Part shown: piece after piece, positions 1 through 10,203 of the stretch | Layout: each line of letters starts with the position of its first letter | Position numbering within the stretch: the first letter of the stretch is position 1 | Origin: Salticus scenicus | Lineage: Eukaryota > Arthropoda > Arachnida > Araneae > Salticidae | DNA length: 64,000 bases | Reading direction: 5' to 3' | NCBI GenBank assembly: GCA_963930645.1 | Contig: OZ005660.1 | Span: 249,634,731 to 249,698,730 of the forward strand | Translations under genes and position numbers: made by a program | Notes under the pieces: model-generated | What the model was told of the DNA's origin: nothing | Seen by the model: the letters and a program-made list of their open reading frames with translations, nothing else | The model's database searches: none

Positions 1-119
1 TGTCTATATATATAAATGTATATCTGTACATATTAATTATATATCTTTCAATGTTCTTTGCCTAAATTATCACACAACAAACAGGCAGCATTGTATTCAT
101 AATCACACTTAGACATTGT

Positions 120-1080
120 TGGAAAGTGAAATTGCTTAACAGAAAAGAAAATACACCCCTGATATTTTAATTGCAGCCCTTAATGTATCTGAATATTTTA
201 GTGTAGCCCTGTAAATCTGAAAGTTAACCATATCATATTCTATACAAAACATTATTTTAGCATATCAACAATAAATGTCAAATTTGTTATGATTGTTACA
301 CTAAAAAGTTATGTAAATGCGATTTATAAAAATGTCTGTCTAAAAGGGAATGCATTGGATTTTTTTTTTTTTTTTTTTTGTCCCTGTACACAAACCATTT
401 GCACAGGACCTATGAAAGCCATTTTAAATAGGAAACATTTCATAGTGAAATTGAATAACATAATATCAATTTTGAAAAATTTTGAAAATATTTAAGGACA
501 AATAGAAAGATGGACAGACAGATACACAAATTGAAATCATATTCACAGTTAAAAAACATTTAGAAAGTGATAAAAACATTTTATATAATTGAAAATTCAA
601 TTCCTGCAAATTTACAATAATAGTCCAGGTCCTTAATGTAACTGAATATTTTTGTGTGGCCCCATAATTCTAATGCTAATCATGCTGCATTCTATGTAAA
701 GCATTCTTTTGTGCGTATAAATAACACATTTTAATTCCATTAAGATTTGTGCAAAGTAAAGTTCTTAAAATTTGGTTTATAGAAATACCTCTCATAGAAC
801 GCAATGCTTTGGAATACTTTTGGGTGTCCCTGTATACAAACCAGTTATGGTATTTACTCCACTTTCAATGGGGAACATCCGATAGTGAATTTGAATAACA
901 TATTTCAATTTCATTAAGATTTATGTACAGTAAAAGTAATAAAATATGGTTCATATAAATACTTCATATGGAAAATAGTGCTTTGAAATAATTTTGGGTG
1001 TCCCTGTACACAAACCAGTAGATGCATTCACTTCATTTTTAATAGGGATTATAGAAGGTTAACATAGGCTATGAAAGGCA
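120..1080. repeat. degenerate tandem repeat block
   Basis: Three diverged copies of a unit can be aligned. The phrase TGTCCCTGTAyACAAACCA occurs near 379, 826 and 989. A second phrase (CCTTAATGTAxCTGAATATTTT) occurs near 179 and 631. The last two units are about 163 bp apart. No coding potential is visible; the 68-codon frame here runs through a poly-T tract and looks accidental. The family is not recognised. Confidence 0.6.
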
Positions 1081-1291
1081 AAATAAGATTATTTATCTAT
1101 ATTAATGGAGATAGCTTTTCTTCACATATGATTTTAAGCTAAATAGTGTATTCTGATATATATAAAAAATCCTGGGACAGCAAAATTATTGCTAAAAAAA
1201 GCTTTAAAAATTCAAACAAACTTATATTAAGCATTAGAGGAAAGAGGCAAATAATGTTGCACAATTAAAATTGTTTTATTTATATAATCTG

Positions 1292-1292
<1 letters not shown>

Positions 1293-1341
<49 letters not shown>
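1293..1341. repeat. CA/TA compound microsatellite
   Basis: A run of about 16 CA dinucleotides is followed directly by a TA run. The TA run ends in the TA dinucleotide used as target by the adjacent mariner relic. Confidence 0.95.
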
Positions 1342-1342
<1 letters not shown>

Positions 1343-1929
1343 CAACCTCTGACAATAAAGTTCGGTGAATGAAGTCAGAACGGCCGATCTGGCAACACTG
1401 GCGAAACAAAACGCGGCACCTGTGTAGTGGCAGGTGTTGACCATCTGCCCCCACCGTTGTTCAGTTGAGCGTCGTTTGTGTTCCGTGTAAGACTTGTTTT
1501 ACAAAGTGCTTGTTTAGTGCGTTGGTTCTTAACTGAGAACAGAGAAATGAAAAAATCAGTTTCGTTTTGTGCCACATCCCTTGACTGACGATCAGAAGCA
1601 GGCATGTTTAGAGGGTGGTGCAAATTGAACATCCACCATATTTGCCAGATCTCAATCCTCCAGACTTCTTCCTAGTCCAACGACTCAAATTTGCTTTGAA
1701 AGGAAAGAGATTTGACGATATTCCTGACATCCAACGACACGTGACGAGGCTTTTGAACACCATCCCAAATAAAGACTTCATGCAAAGTTTACAGGACATG
1801 TATAGCAGATCTCAGCTGTGGATAGTTATGGGAGGTGACTATTTTGAAGGACAGTAAAGTAACTTTCGTTAATATTTCATCTACGTTAATGTTACAGGAC
1901 TATTCACCGAACTTTATTGTCAGAGGTTG
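1343..1929 (+). mobile_element. internally deleted mariner element
   Basis: Perfect terminal inverted repeats lie at 1343-1370 and 1902-1929 (outer bases CAACCTCTGACAATAAAG) and are flanked by TA on both sides, the target duplication of Tc1/mariner elements. The element is about 587 bp, less than half the usual 1.3 kb. The middle of the transposase is missing and only a 5' leader and the C-terminal coding part remain, so it is a non-autonomous deletion derivative. The perfect ends mean it could still have been mobilised in trans recently. Confidence 0.92.
1615..1857 (+). pseudogene. mariner transposase, C-terminal remnant
   Basis: This 80-residue frame is the C-terminal part of a mariner transposase. 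It contains the HPPY.PDLNPPDFF signature, which holds the third aspartate of the DD34D catalytic triad, followed by a KFALKGKRF-type segment and a GGDYFEGQ ending before TAA. The first two catalytic aspartates and the N-terminal DNA-binding helices are absent. The deletion junction lies near 1600-1615. It lies inside perfect inverted repeats that belong to the same element. It cannot encode an active enzyme. Confidence 0.88.
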
Positions 1930-1931
1930 TA

Positions 1932-2394
1932 TATATATATAATCTTTGAAATGCAATTTGTAGAATTTTAAATAGATAAATAGACGAAAGAAATCATTTT
2001 GTTCTTGAAACAGAAGTTATATATTCATTTATAGTGAATGCATTTAATTATTGTATTTAAATTAATGTCATTAGATGCTAAATATTATTTTCAGAATTGT
2101 CTGAATTTCTGTAATGTACATAAAAGCTATTTAATCACATTATTACAGCTGAAAAGCTGTATTAATGATATTTCTTTTTATCTGTTACAGTAATAATTTT
2201 TAAACATAATTCTTTAACTTAACTATTTTATTCATGATAGCTGCATTTATGTATCTCAAATGATTTATCCACACATTCCTGTATTTAGTATATATAGTTA
2301 TTTATTGTAGTTGGATTTATACAGCTTTGCCTTGTTCAGTGACTGTTTTTACTATACTAGAATATAATTAGTTATAAGATGTTACTGTCATATC
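1932..2394. other. AT-rich spacer, nothing recognised
   Basis: AT-rich sequence between the mariner relic and the hAT MITE. No open frame, RNA gene or inverted repeat was seen. Confidence 0.6.
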
Positions 2395-2554
2395 CAGTGG
2401 CGGATCCAGAACTTAACTTTTGGAGGGGACTAAGAGTTTTCAAGGAGTTATTCTAGACCAATGAAAAATTTACAATTGTAACCTTCAATTGTGAATGTTA
2501 GTGCTTTTGGAGGGGCTTCAGCCCCCTAGCCCCCCCTCCTTAAATCTGCCACTG
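2395..2554. mobile_element. hAT-type MITE
   Basis: A 160-bp element with imperfect inverted termini, CAGTGGCGGATCCAGAACTT on the left and the reverse complement of CAGTGGCAGATTTAAGGAGG on the right. It is flanked by a perfect 8-bp duplication, GTCATATC, at 2387-2394 and 2555-2562. CAGTGGC-type ends and an 8-bp duplication are hallmarks of hAT transposons. No coding capacity. Confidence 0.9.
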
Positions 2555-2635
2555 GTCATATCTCCTCCCACTCATCTATAAATGCAAGAAACTAGAATTA
2601 ACTAATGTTTAAGGATTTTTACTAAAAAAAAAGAT

Positions 2636-2669
<34 letters not shown>

Positions 2670-2767
2670 TGTTATAATAGAAACTATTTTTTTTTTTTTT
2701 TTTTTTTTTAAAGTTTTAGATTCAGTAACATATCAATGCTTAAATATTTTTTCCAATTTTACTGTAG

Positions 2768-3010
2768 GTTCACTTTGAAGGATCACAGTTCGAACAACAT
2801 CGGGCTGATAACTGGAAAAAGCTCAAACCAAATGCAGTGCCAACTTTATTCAATGTCCCCAATCCACCTGCTGTTTTCGCTGCAAAGCGTATTAAAGGAA
2901 AAGGCTGTCCTAAACCAGGGCATCTATTCTCCGACCAGACTATACCTCAATTCCGACTGTGGCAGTCGTTATTTTGTTCACGTGACATCACATTCCGACT
3001 TTGGATTTGA
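2768..3010 (+). pseudogene. THAP-domain exon, C-terminal half
   Basis: A splice-acceptor-like TTTTACTGTAG precedes 2768. The frame from 2768 stays open for 80 codons to TGA at 3008-3010. It begins VHFEGSQFEQHRADNW and continues KKLKPNAVPTLFNVP. This matches the second half of a THAP zinc finger: the HF, the LKP and the AVPTLF box that closes the domain. The cysteine pair and the first half of the finger would lie in an upstream exon that I could not find. From 2927 the frame runs into a small inverted-repeat element, so the tail is transposon-derived. THAP domains occur in P-element transposases and in host regulators. A P-type transposase exon lies at 27.5 kb, but 25 kb of unrelated repeats separate them. 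Whether this piece is expressed is unknown. Confidence 0.65.
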
Positions 3011-3058
3011 CGACTGTCGTTGTTTAAGGACGGTCGCTACGGTAGTCGGATCGGAGAA
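2927..3058. mobile_element. small TA-flanked inverted-repeat element
   Basis: The ends read TTCTCCGACCAGACTA and, in reverse complement, TTCTCCGATCCGACTA. Both are flanked by TA (2925-2926 and 3059-3060). The 132-bp interior contains further CGACTG/CAGTCG palindromes. Probably a MITE, inserted into the THAP exon and supplying its stop codon. Confidence 0.7.
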
Positions 3059-3140
3059 TAGATACCCTAGATCTTTATTAGATTGTCCTCCAGTTGATCC
3101 AGTTGTAGAGGAAATGTGGTACTTTAGATATTATTATTAA

Positions 3141-4157
3141 ATGAAAATGTTATACTGTTAAGCAACCTTTTATTATTTATATATGTAATCTTGCTTGTAA
3201 TATCAATTCGTAATTTTTCTGATCTAAATATTGAATTAATCAGTATTTTAAGAACCTGATTATTTTTTCTTTTTATAACTTATATATTTAATATTTAAAA
3301 TACAGATTTTTGATTCATGAAAACATTGACATTTGAAATATCTACATTTACATTTGAAATAAAATTTTACACAACATTTAATATCATTAAATTTTAAAAG
3401 TATGAATGAAAAGTTTTAATTTGAAATTCAAATTGCAAATATGATTGATAAAAAATTTTCAATACTAAAAATACAGATAGTATTACAATTAAAATTGACT
3501 TTTAACAGAAAAGTAGAATTTCTTTTTTTTTAAATATCGTGATTAAGAGTTAATAGTTAACTACTTGTATCTATATGTAAAGAAAAAAAAAAAAAAAAAA
3601 GATATATGTCACATGTCAATAACACTGACATATTTGACTCTCTCAGGTAGATAAACTGTGAGACAGAGATACGATGCTTTATGTGCATGTTGGGGGTACT
3701 TCACGTGCAGATTTAGCGACATAAACTCAACATTGCAATCGTTTGAATGTGTCACTTTTCGTGTTGTATCGTGATGTGCCCATTTGTCAGGTGTGTTTTA
3801 TCCGCATGTGCTGATTTAAATCAACTCTTGTTAATCAATAATTTTGAAGGAGACAAGAAAAAAGGGGTTAAACAACAACAATAAAACATTTACCTATTGT
3901 AGGTAAGTGAAACTTTTTCATAAGAAACAAATTAACAGACCTACAATCTCGTTCAACAGTTCTTTTTAATATGCACTCGGCTCCTTTCTCCATTGCTATT
4001 TATAGAACCAGCGTAACTTCTGATAATATCTACAGAAATGTTATTCGATAAATTTTTTGAAGCATCTTTTGACATACAGAACTCTACTAACTAGATATTA
4101 AGCATTTCTATAGAGAGACTGCTAAAATGAATACTTAATCATTATACCTTTTATATA
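3141..4157. other. AT-rich spacer, no gene
   Basis: Only low-complexity sequence is visible, including a poly-A tract near 3581-3600. No convincing reading frame or repeat ends were found. Confidence 0.55.
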
Positions 4158-4770
4158 CAGGTTGTCCCAAAAAGATTGAAACGCTGTTTAATTCTTTACC
4201 TGTTGGAGATGAGAGGGTAATGTATATTACAAAAGTGTACAAAATAAGATAGGAAATAAAACTACGCTAATAAAAGTATCTTCCTGTTAATTAAAAAAAA
4301 AAATTACATTTTTTAAATTTTTATACGACCCCTCTAGGCAAATTTGGTCAATTAGAAAGTTTTTATTTTCAATGCAACAACATCATTGCAAAAAACCGCA
4401 TTCTTGTATCTTTAAAACTGAATGAATTACACTGCACTCTGATTATAGGGACCATATATCAAAATAGAAATGTAAATTTGTGACATATTATAAAAAGATC
4501 ATCCGAATGCATGAAACTTTTGAAATTAATGTGTTCAGAGAATTTTCTTTTTTTTTTTTTTTTTTTTGAGATTTTTTGGGATTTCCAAATTTTTTTATTA
4601 CAACATAAAAATAGGGGCCACGGGGACCCCTTTGCTGCATAACATAAAAGCAGTACATGATTTTAAACAGATTTTTCTTTCACTTAACAAGATTTCGTAA
4701 AGAAAAAGTATGTCCCACTTCTGTTTTTCCAATTTTCACCAGAATTTGGAAAATTCATCTGTACACCCTG
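4158..4770. mobile_element. TA-flanked element with CAGGkTGT ends
   Basis: The left end CAGGTTGTCCC and the right end (reverse complement CAGGGTGTAC) are inverted with respect to each other and flanked by TA. This suggests a non-autonomous Tc1/mariner-like element of about 613 bp. The termini are short and imperfect and there is no transposase frame, so the family assignment is tentative. Confidence 0.45.
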
Positions 4771-4975
4771 TATCAATTCTGAAGTTTCATAGTTCTATCT
4801 TTATTAGTTTCGGAGATATGAGAGTCAGAAGGTTCCACACATACATACACACACACTGACAAATTGCCATAAACTACTTTGTTGAACTCAGGAGGCCTTA
4901 AAACGTGTAAATCCAGTGAAAACTCGATATCGAATTTTTGAACCGAATACAATACTTCCATTACCTGCGGTAGTA
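4771..4975. repeat. repeat tail carrying the AAAACGTGTAA motif
   Basis: The stretch contains a CACACACTGACA segment, then CTTAAAACGTGTAAATCC followed by GTGAAAAC. The same order is seen at 44030-44160 and, within a hAT element, at 32390-32530. It looks like a fragment of a dispersed repeat family. The family could not be named. Confidence 0.55.
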
Positions 4976-5137
4976 GGGTAATGGAAGCAAAAAGGAAGAA
5001 AGCTGCATTTGGATATTTTCTCTTTTTGAAATCATCAATTTTCGCATTTCAAAAGGAAATTTTTGAAAAATTATATTATGCCATCCTCGACATAGAATAA
5101 TAAAGCAAATTACTAAATGGAATATGTATATATAGGT

Positions 5138-6160
5138 TGTGAGGGAGTTCCTCACATATCCTTTTATTTCATCAAATTTATTTTATTATAATTAAATATC
5201 TATTTATTCACAATTAAATTTATTAACTTTTAATATTCATCTTTAAATATGTCAAACTTATTTTAAATTTGATAAATTCTGTATTGGAAATTAAAATACA
5301 TAACATTTTCTAGTTTTAAGAACAAATTCAGTATTAAATCCATTGATCTCTTTTTAGCATAATGCAATATATATGTAGGGATCTAAACAAAATTTAATTT
5401 TATTCTCCCTGAAAGTAATTAATTTTTATTTCTTTTTCACTGTCTTTCTCAATAAATATATTTATATTTATATCTGTAAATGTTCTATTAGAAAATTTCC
5501 GTTATGTCTTTTTATTGTTTTGTTTTATTTTTTTACTCAAATGATGTATTTAATTGCAGCTAGAAATAAATTAATAACCCATAATTTAGACTTCGTGTCG
5601 CAAGAATTTTGCAATATTTCGTTGATTACTTGCACCTGTTCTTCCAACGGTCTTGTTGGCGAAAGAGATATATGCCAAGGTAGGGTTGCCATCTTTATAA
5701 CCGTCTTTTCATTTTTAAAATTTCCATTAAAATAACATTAACACAAAGGAAAATATGTTGGCGCCCTTGGCTTTAAAAATGTGGTGATGCTACCACAATA
5801 TGGCAGTTAACAACTGGGCTGTCGTTTTTGGATTCCACACACTTCGTTAAGACTTCGACTCTAATCACCGGGCCCTGAACATGTAATTAGCTTAGCTCTC
5901 TCTCCCACTAATTTTATAACGGTTTCCATCAAAATTGCGAACCTAGTTATTGTATATATTAAATTGCCTTTAATTCATAATAATAATATTATTTATTGTT
6001 TTTGAAAATATACTTCAATAAATGTTCAATAGTTTAAAATAATTTAGTATCTGTTTTCTTTGACGCAGTGTACGTTTATTATCTCGGCAAAATATCTTTA
6101 AAAGTGAATATGTTTGAATTGGATCCTCTACTACTGTACAGAAATCTTCTGTACATATAT
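5138..6160. repeat. 1-kb direct repeat, copy 1
   Basis: Almost identical to 24493-25514 in the same orientation; only scattered single-base differences were seen. Each end is marked by a short hairpin (GTGAGGGAGTTCCTCAC at the left, GTACAGAAATCTTCTGTAC at the right). The segment holds an exon-like block at 5560-5679 and the start of another at 6069. The left boundary coincides with the end of an exon candidate in copy 2, so this copy looks like a partial duplicate of that locus. No transposon ends or target duplication were seen. Confidence 0.9.
5560..5679 (+). CDS. exon candidate (duplicated), copy 1
   Basis: A 120-nt block between TTAATTGCAG and the donor GTAGGG is open in one frame. It starts and ends in phase 1 (2 bases + 39 codons + 1 base). 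The peptide reads RNKLITHNLDFVSQEF, then NISLITCTCSSNGLVGER, ending DICQ. The second copy, at 24915-25034, is also open and differs by one residue (Cys/Arg). The family is not recognised. In favour of a real exon are both splice sites, the symmetric phase and an intact frame in two copies. Against it are its shortness and the AT-rich context. The flanking exons of the putative gene are missing on the left here, so this copy is probably not functional. Confidence 0.35.
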
Positions 6161-6477
6161 TGGTGCCTTTTCAGGTCGGAAACTCGTTTTGTGGGAGAGA
6201 GGGGCGTTATTTAAAAAAAAAAAAAGACTGATATTCTTTTTGTCAACTTTGGAATCTCCTGCAAGAGATGAATCACAACTGGAATTTTATATTCAAGATT
6301 TTGTCAAAATATAAAAGTGACGGTCTACTATTATTTAAAAATTTCGATGATTGATCGAAGAATTTGGAAGTACAACGGAAGTTTCTTATTGTACTGATAC
6401 TCATTTGACTTCATATAAAAGAAAAATGATTTTCCTATATCGACCTTTTTTTGGAATATATTGATGCTCCTACTTAC

Positions 6478-6681
6478 TTCTATTGGATGCAGAGAAAGTG
6501 TTTGCGTAAATTCTTGTACTGCTACACGCTGATATAGTTTAACTGCGTAGTAATATTCTCCCCGCTGATTGTCTATGAAAATAGAGTAAATAAACTTTTT
6601 TTCTTCGCCTGACATTCGTTCAAGAAAATGAACATGACGATGCTCTTTCACCGCGGCTGCGAGCCTGACCTTCGAGGATGT
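6478..6681 (-). CDS. unrecognised exon candidate
   Basis: On the minus strand a 68-codon stretch runs from just after a TGA (6682-6684) to a perfect donor GAA|GTAAGT whose G is at 6477. The peptide includes SSKVRLAAAVKEHRHVHFL, then ERMSGEEKKFIYSIFIDN, then QRGEYYYAVKLYQRVAVQEF. It has an ordinary amino-acid composition, unlike most frames here. The same frame upstream of the TGA (6685 to about 6825) is open as well and rich in charged residues, so the TGA may be a disabling mutation in a longer exon. No family was recognised. It sits next to a hAT-like MITE that starts at 6888. Confidence 0.35.
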
Positions 6682-6887
6682 TCAACTCCCCTCAATTTCT
6701 TGGATTCTTTTTGCCAGCTTGTATTGTTGACATTTCCAGAGGAGCTCTATCAAAGAACGTGAATGGAATCGCTTCCATAACAAGGCAGACACAGACAGTA
6801 AGAATGTGACTGTGCAATTCCATTGATGTCTTCAATTTTTCGTTCTAGAACGTTCGCTTCCATCGAGCAGATATACTATGTTATACC

Positions 6888-7439
6888 TAGAGCCCCTAAA
6901 TAAAATAATAGGCCGGCGCATCACCGCCATTTTTTTGCCTCCGAAGAGGACAGCATTCCCGCTTGGCGTCTTTATCGCTTCCCTAATGATTTTAAGAAAT
7001 CTCGATCTGAAGCTAATCCGGTCAAAATAAGAGCAATAAGCAACAATAATATTCCTAAAAACACATTTTTTTCACAGTACATTCTCAGGATGTCATTTTA
7101 TTCTGAGAATATCCCATGGATGTACTGTAAGATATGTTCTTAGGGCAGTTTCTGTTACAAAATGTCGCCAAAACTCAAATACAGAGTAATAGAAGGTCTG
7201 TGAACACTTTATATTCACTTCTTGAATGATTATAGCAGTTTATCGCTAAAAAAAACTTCCATATCATAGTTTACTTAGCTAAAATTATGAAATATAATAA
7301 AACAGATTACTCTAAAGTAACGTAAGACGATAAAAAAAAATGTTTTTCGTTTGTTTATCAGGGGAACGCGCTGGGTACATGTGGCAACCCCAAGGCAAAA
7401 AAATGTCGGATGCGCCAGCTCGTATATATAGGAGCCTTA
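6888..7439. mobile_element. 552-bp hAT-like element, copy 1
   Basis: The ends are TAGAGCCCCTAAATAAAA and, in reverse complement, TAAGGCTCCTATATATACG. They are followed by related inner segments (GGCGCATC ... ATTTTTTTGCC), giving imperfect inverted repeats of about 50 bp. It is flanked by the 8-bp duplication GTTATACC (6880-6887 and 7440-7447). A second copy at 46218-46769 has a different 8-bp duplication, which proves that this is the mobile unit. The interior has no transposase. Confidence 0.93.
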
Positions 7440-7447
7440 GTTATACC

Positions 7448-9017
7448 TAAATTAAAACTCGACGTTCGCTTCACTTGGATTGGATTGGAATGCAACCTTG
7501 GAGTACTCCACCACTTTAGTAGTCAACAAACCGAAAGGAAATTTCGTCCTATTTGTTTCGAATTTTTCAATGATTAATATAACTTTCTTCGCTTTACAAA
7601 GAATGAACACTCATTCATAATGAAACATTTATAAATAAATCGCTGTCCATCTCAGATGCTTTAGGGATTTGACAAAAAACATTTATTGGAACTGCATTTA
7701 AGGGAAATAAGATAAGACAATATTTTTCTTTTCTTCTTTACTTTTATAATTATTTTACATTCGATATATAATTAAAATATTTTTATATTTAAGATAATGC
7801 ACGTATATATTTTTAATTAATAAAATAGTGAAATATTTTATTAAGATGATAATTTAATTTTGGAATAATTTTTTTTAGAATAAATAAATGTTTTTTTTTT
7901 TTAATAAACAAATGAAGATAGAAATATGCAATATATGTGTGCGTTAATCCTTTCAAAGTTTGAGTCGTGTGTTTATCATGTGTATTTTGTGAAATGCTGT
8001 TTTTTAGAGCGAGATTAATATTTTTCATATACATGGTATTTCATATAGATATGTGATTGGCGAGAAAAAAAAAATCGAATTTAAAAATATTTGATTTTCA
8101 ATTTTTGATTATCTATTATTTCATATTTTTTATTCCGAATTTTTTATAAAATAAATTTCATGTGTTTAAAGACTCAGTGTACTAGAGTCATAATTTACTA
8201 AAAAAATATTTTTTCATAATTTTGAATGATAGATATTGGAATATTATTTTTGGTGATGAAGAGTGTTTTTTTTTTTATTGTGCTTGCTTTCGTAAAGGTA
8301 TTCAAATGTTGATATGACATATGGTGAATTTTTTCAATTTTAATTTAAAATTATTTTATTTAAATGCAGAATGACAATTTTATATAATTGCATATTTTTA
8401 CATATACTAATATTTCAATTTTAAAGATAATATTAATGATAAAAAAAAGAAAAAGATTTTTTTTATTATATTTATGTATAATATATATACAAATTTACAT
8501 ATTATAATAATTTATCACATTTCAGTGTATTATTTTTATTTTCATATTCAAATATTTTAAGTTCAGATTCTTTTTCTTATTTTGTGCTGAATTGATACAT
8601 TAATTTATAAATTAGTACATAATAATTGGTAAAAAAAAAAAAAGGAACGAAAGTATCTTTTCACAATTTTGAATGATAAATGGTAAATTAATATTAAATA
8701 TTTTTTTGTGATGAAGGATGATGGTTATTATCAACTTGTGTGTGCATATTCAGTTATTAATGTATTATATGGGAAATTTTATTTTCAATTTTGAATTCGA
8801 AATATTTTCTTTAATTGCGGACTAATAATTTTATAATTGCATATTGTGATTTTTTTTAATCTTTAAAATTGATATATATATATACCATGCAAACGGTTCT
8901 AATAAATAAGAAATATATTTGCTTTTGAAAAGAGGAGATTCTGGATTAATTTTTAAATAAAAGGGGATTAAAGTTAATATTTTTTTTTTTTCATATTTCA
9001 CAATTTATTGTTTTCCT

Positions 9018-9052
<35 letters not shown>

Positions 9053-9335
9053 TTAAATATTCTTCATGGAAATGCAATTACTATTGGTCGTGAAAATATG
9101 ATGTTTAACATTTTTGTATATTTTTTTACACTTACATCATAAACAAAATAAATACATGAATAAAATGACATAATTTTATTTTTCAGTATGTAAACAAAAT
9201 CCCTTCTCGGTATAAACGTAATTTGTTTTGGTTATAATGAAATGATAATGTATTAATGTGTTTAAAAAAAAAAAAAAAAGTTATTTGTATTCCAATGGCA
9301 AAAATTAAACATTTATAAATTTATCATATACATGT
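7448..9335. other. AT-rich spacer, no gene
   Basis: About 1.9 kb of very AT-rich sequence with many homopolymers, including a run of about 32 T near 9019-9051. The frames present are short and dominated by K, N, F and I. Nothing could be supported as a gene. Confidence 0.6.
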
Positions 9336-9795
9336 TGAAAAAATACTGCGCCATGAAAAAATTTGTACCATGAAAAAATGCAGAATTATATAATCACAAA
9401 ACACTTCTTAATCTATAAATCTGTAATTCACGTGTTCAATTTCAGTCATAGAATCTAGTCAGGTTGGGAGAGCTTATATACTTTATTGCAGAAATTAAAC
9501 ACACAAATAAAATTACTATTTGCAGAATTTTAAGGATGAATTCACAATTTAAAATTAAATTGGGAGTTATTCAGGAAATAAATTGTTTCTCCATAAAGGA
9601 GCTAAGATCAAGATATGTAAATCATAACTTTTCATGTTCATGAGAAAAGAAAATACTTCCTATTTAAGACAGGCCGAGAAACTAAACTAAAAGTAACATT
9701 CTCAAAGAGAGAAAAAATCACCTCTCATTTGGCAAAGAGCCAACTACCAGTCGGGGGGGAAAGCGTGAATCGAAAGTACGATCCACGCTGAAACA
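9336..9795 (-). repeat. 3' LTR of the BEL/Pao element
   Basis: 460 bp, TG...CA. It matches 15619-16078 with six substitutions, all in the second half. The last internal bases next to it (9796-9808) are purine-rich on the minus strand and fit a polypurine tract. Confidence 0.95.
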
Positions 9796-9953
9796 TGCTC
9801 CACCCCCATGAACGGAGGTTCATGAAAATATCCTAAAAAGTACAATAACAACATTAGTGTTGTTACAGGTTTTCATTTTCTGTCTTCAACTGCAAATAGA
9901 TAAGAAAAAGAGAGATTAATATACATAATGAAACATTGTAACTAGATGATTAA

Positions 9954-10115
9954 CCCCTTCCACTCCAGGGACGTACGTGCGTACGTCCTAGTGTTAATGG
10001 CCATTAATACCATGGACGTACGTGCATACGTCCAAAGAAAGTATATGATACTATTTCAAAATTATAATCTGGTATTTCAGACATTTACACTACAGCTAGT
10101 CTGGAGCGGAAGGGG
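9954..10115. mobile_element. piggyBac-like MITE nested in the retrotransposon
   Basis: The inverted ends CCCCTTCCACTCCAG and CTGGAGCGGAAGGGG are flanked on both sides by TTAA (9950-9953 and 10116-10119). TTAA target sites and C-rich ends are the piggyBac signature. The 162-bp interior has two palindromes, around GACGTACGTGCGTACGTC (9970-9988) and GGACGTACGTGCATACGTCC (10015-10034). It lies in the non-coding part between integrase and the 3' LTR. Confidence 0.85.
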
Positions 10116-10203
10116 TTAATATAAGTGGATAAAATACAGGAACACAAAAAATAAAATAATAACAAAAATAAAATAAAAATGAGCTAATGTTCAACTGTTC
10201 AGT

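Noticed and set aside
289..495. 68-codon frame on the plus strand
   Set aside because: It runs through a poly-T tract inside a degenerate tandem repeat and has no family resemblance.
7813..8034. 73-codon frame on the minus strand
   Set aside because: Composition is K, N, I, F from AT-rich DNA; no splice, start or domain support.
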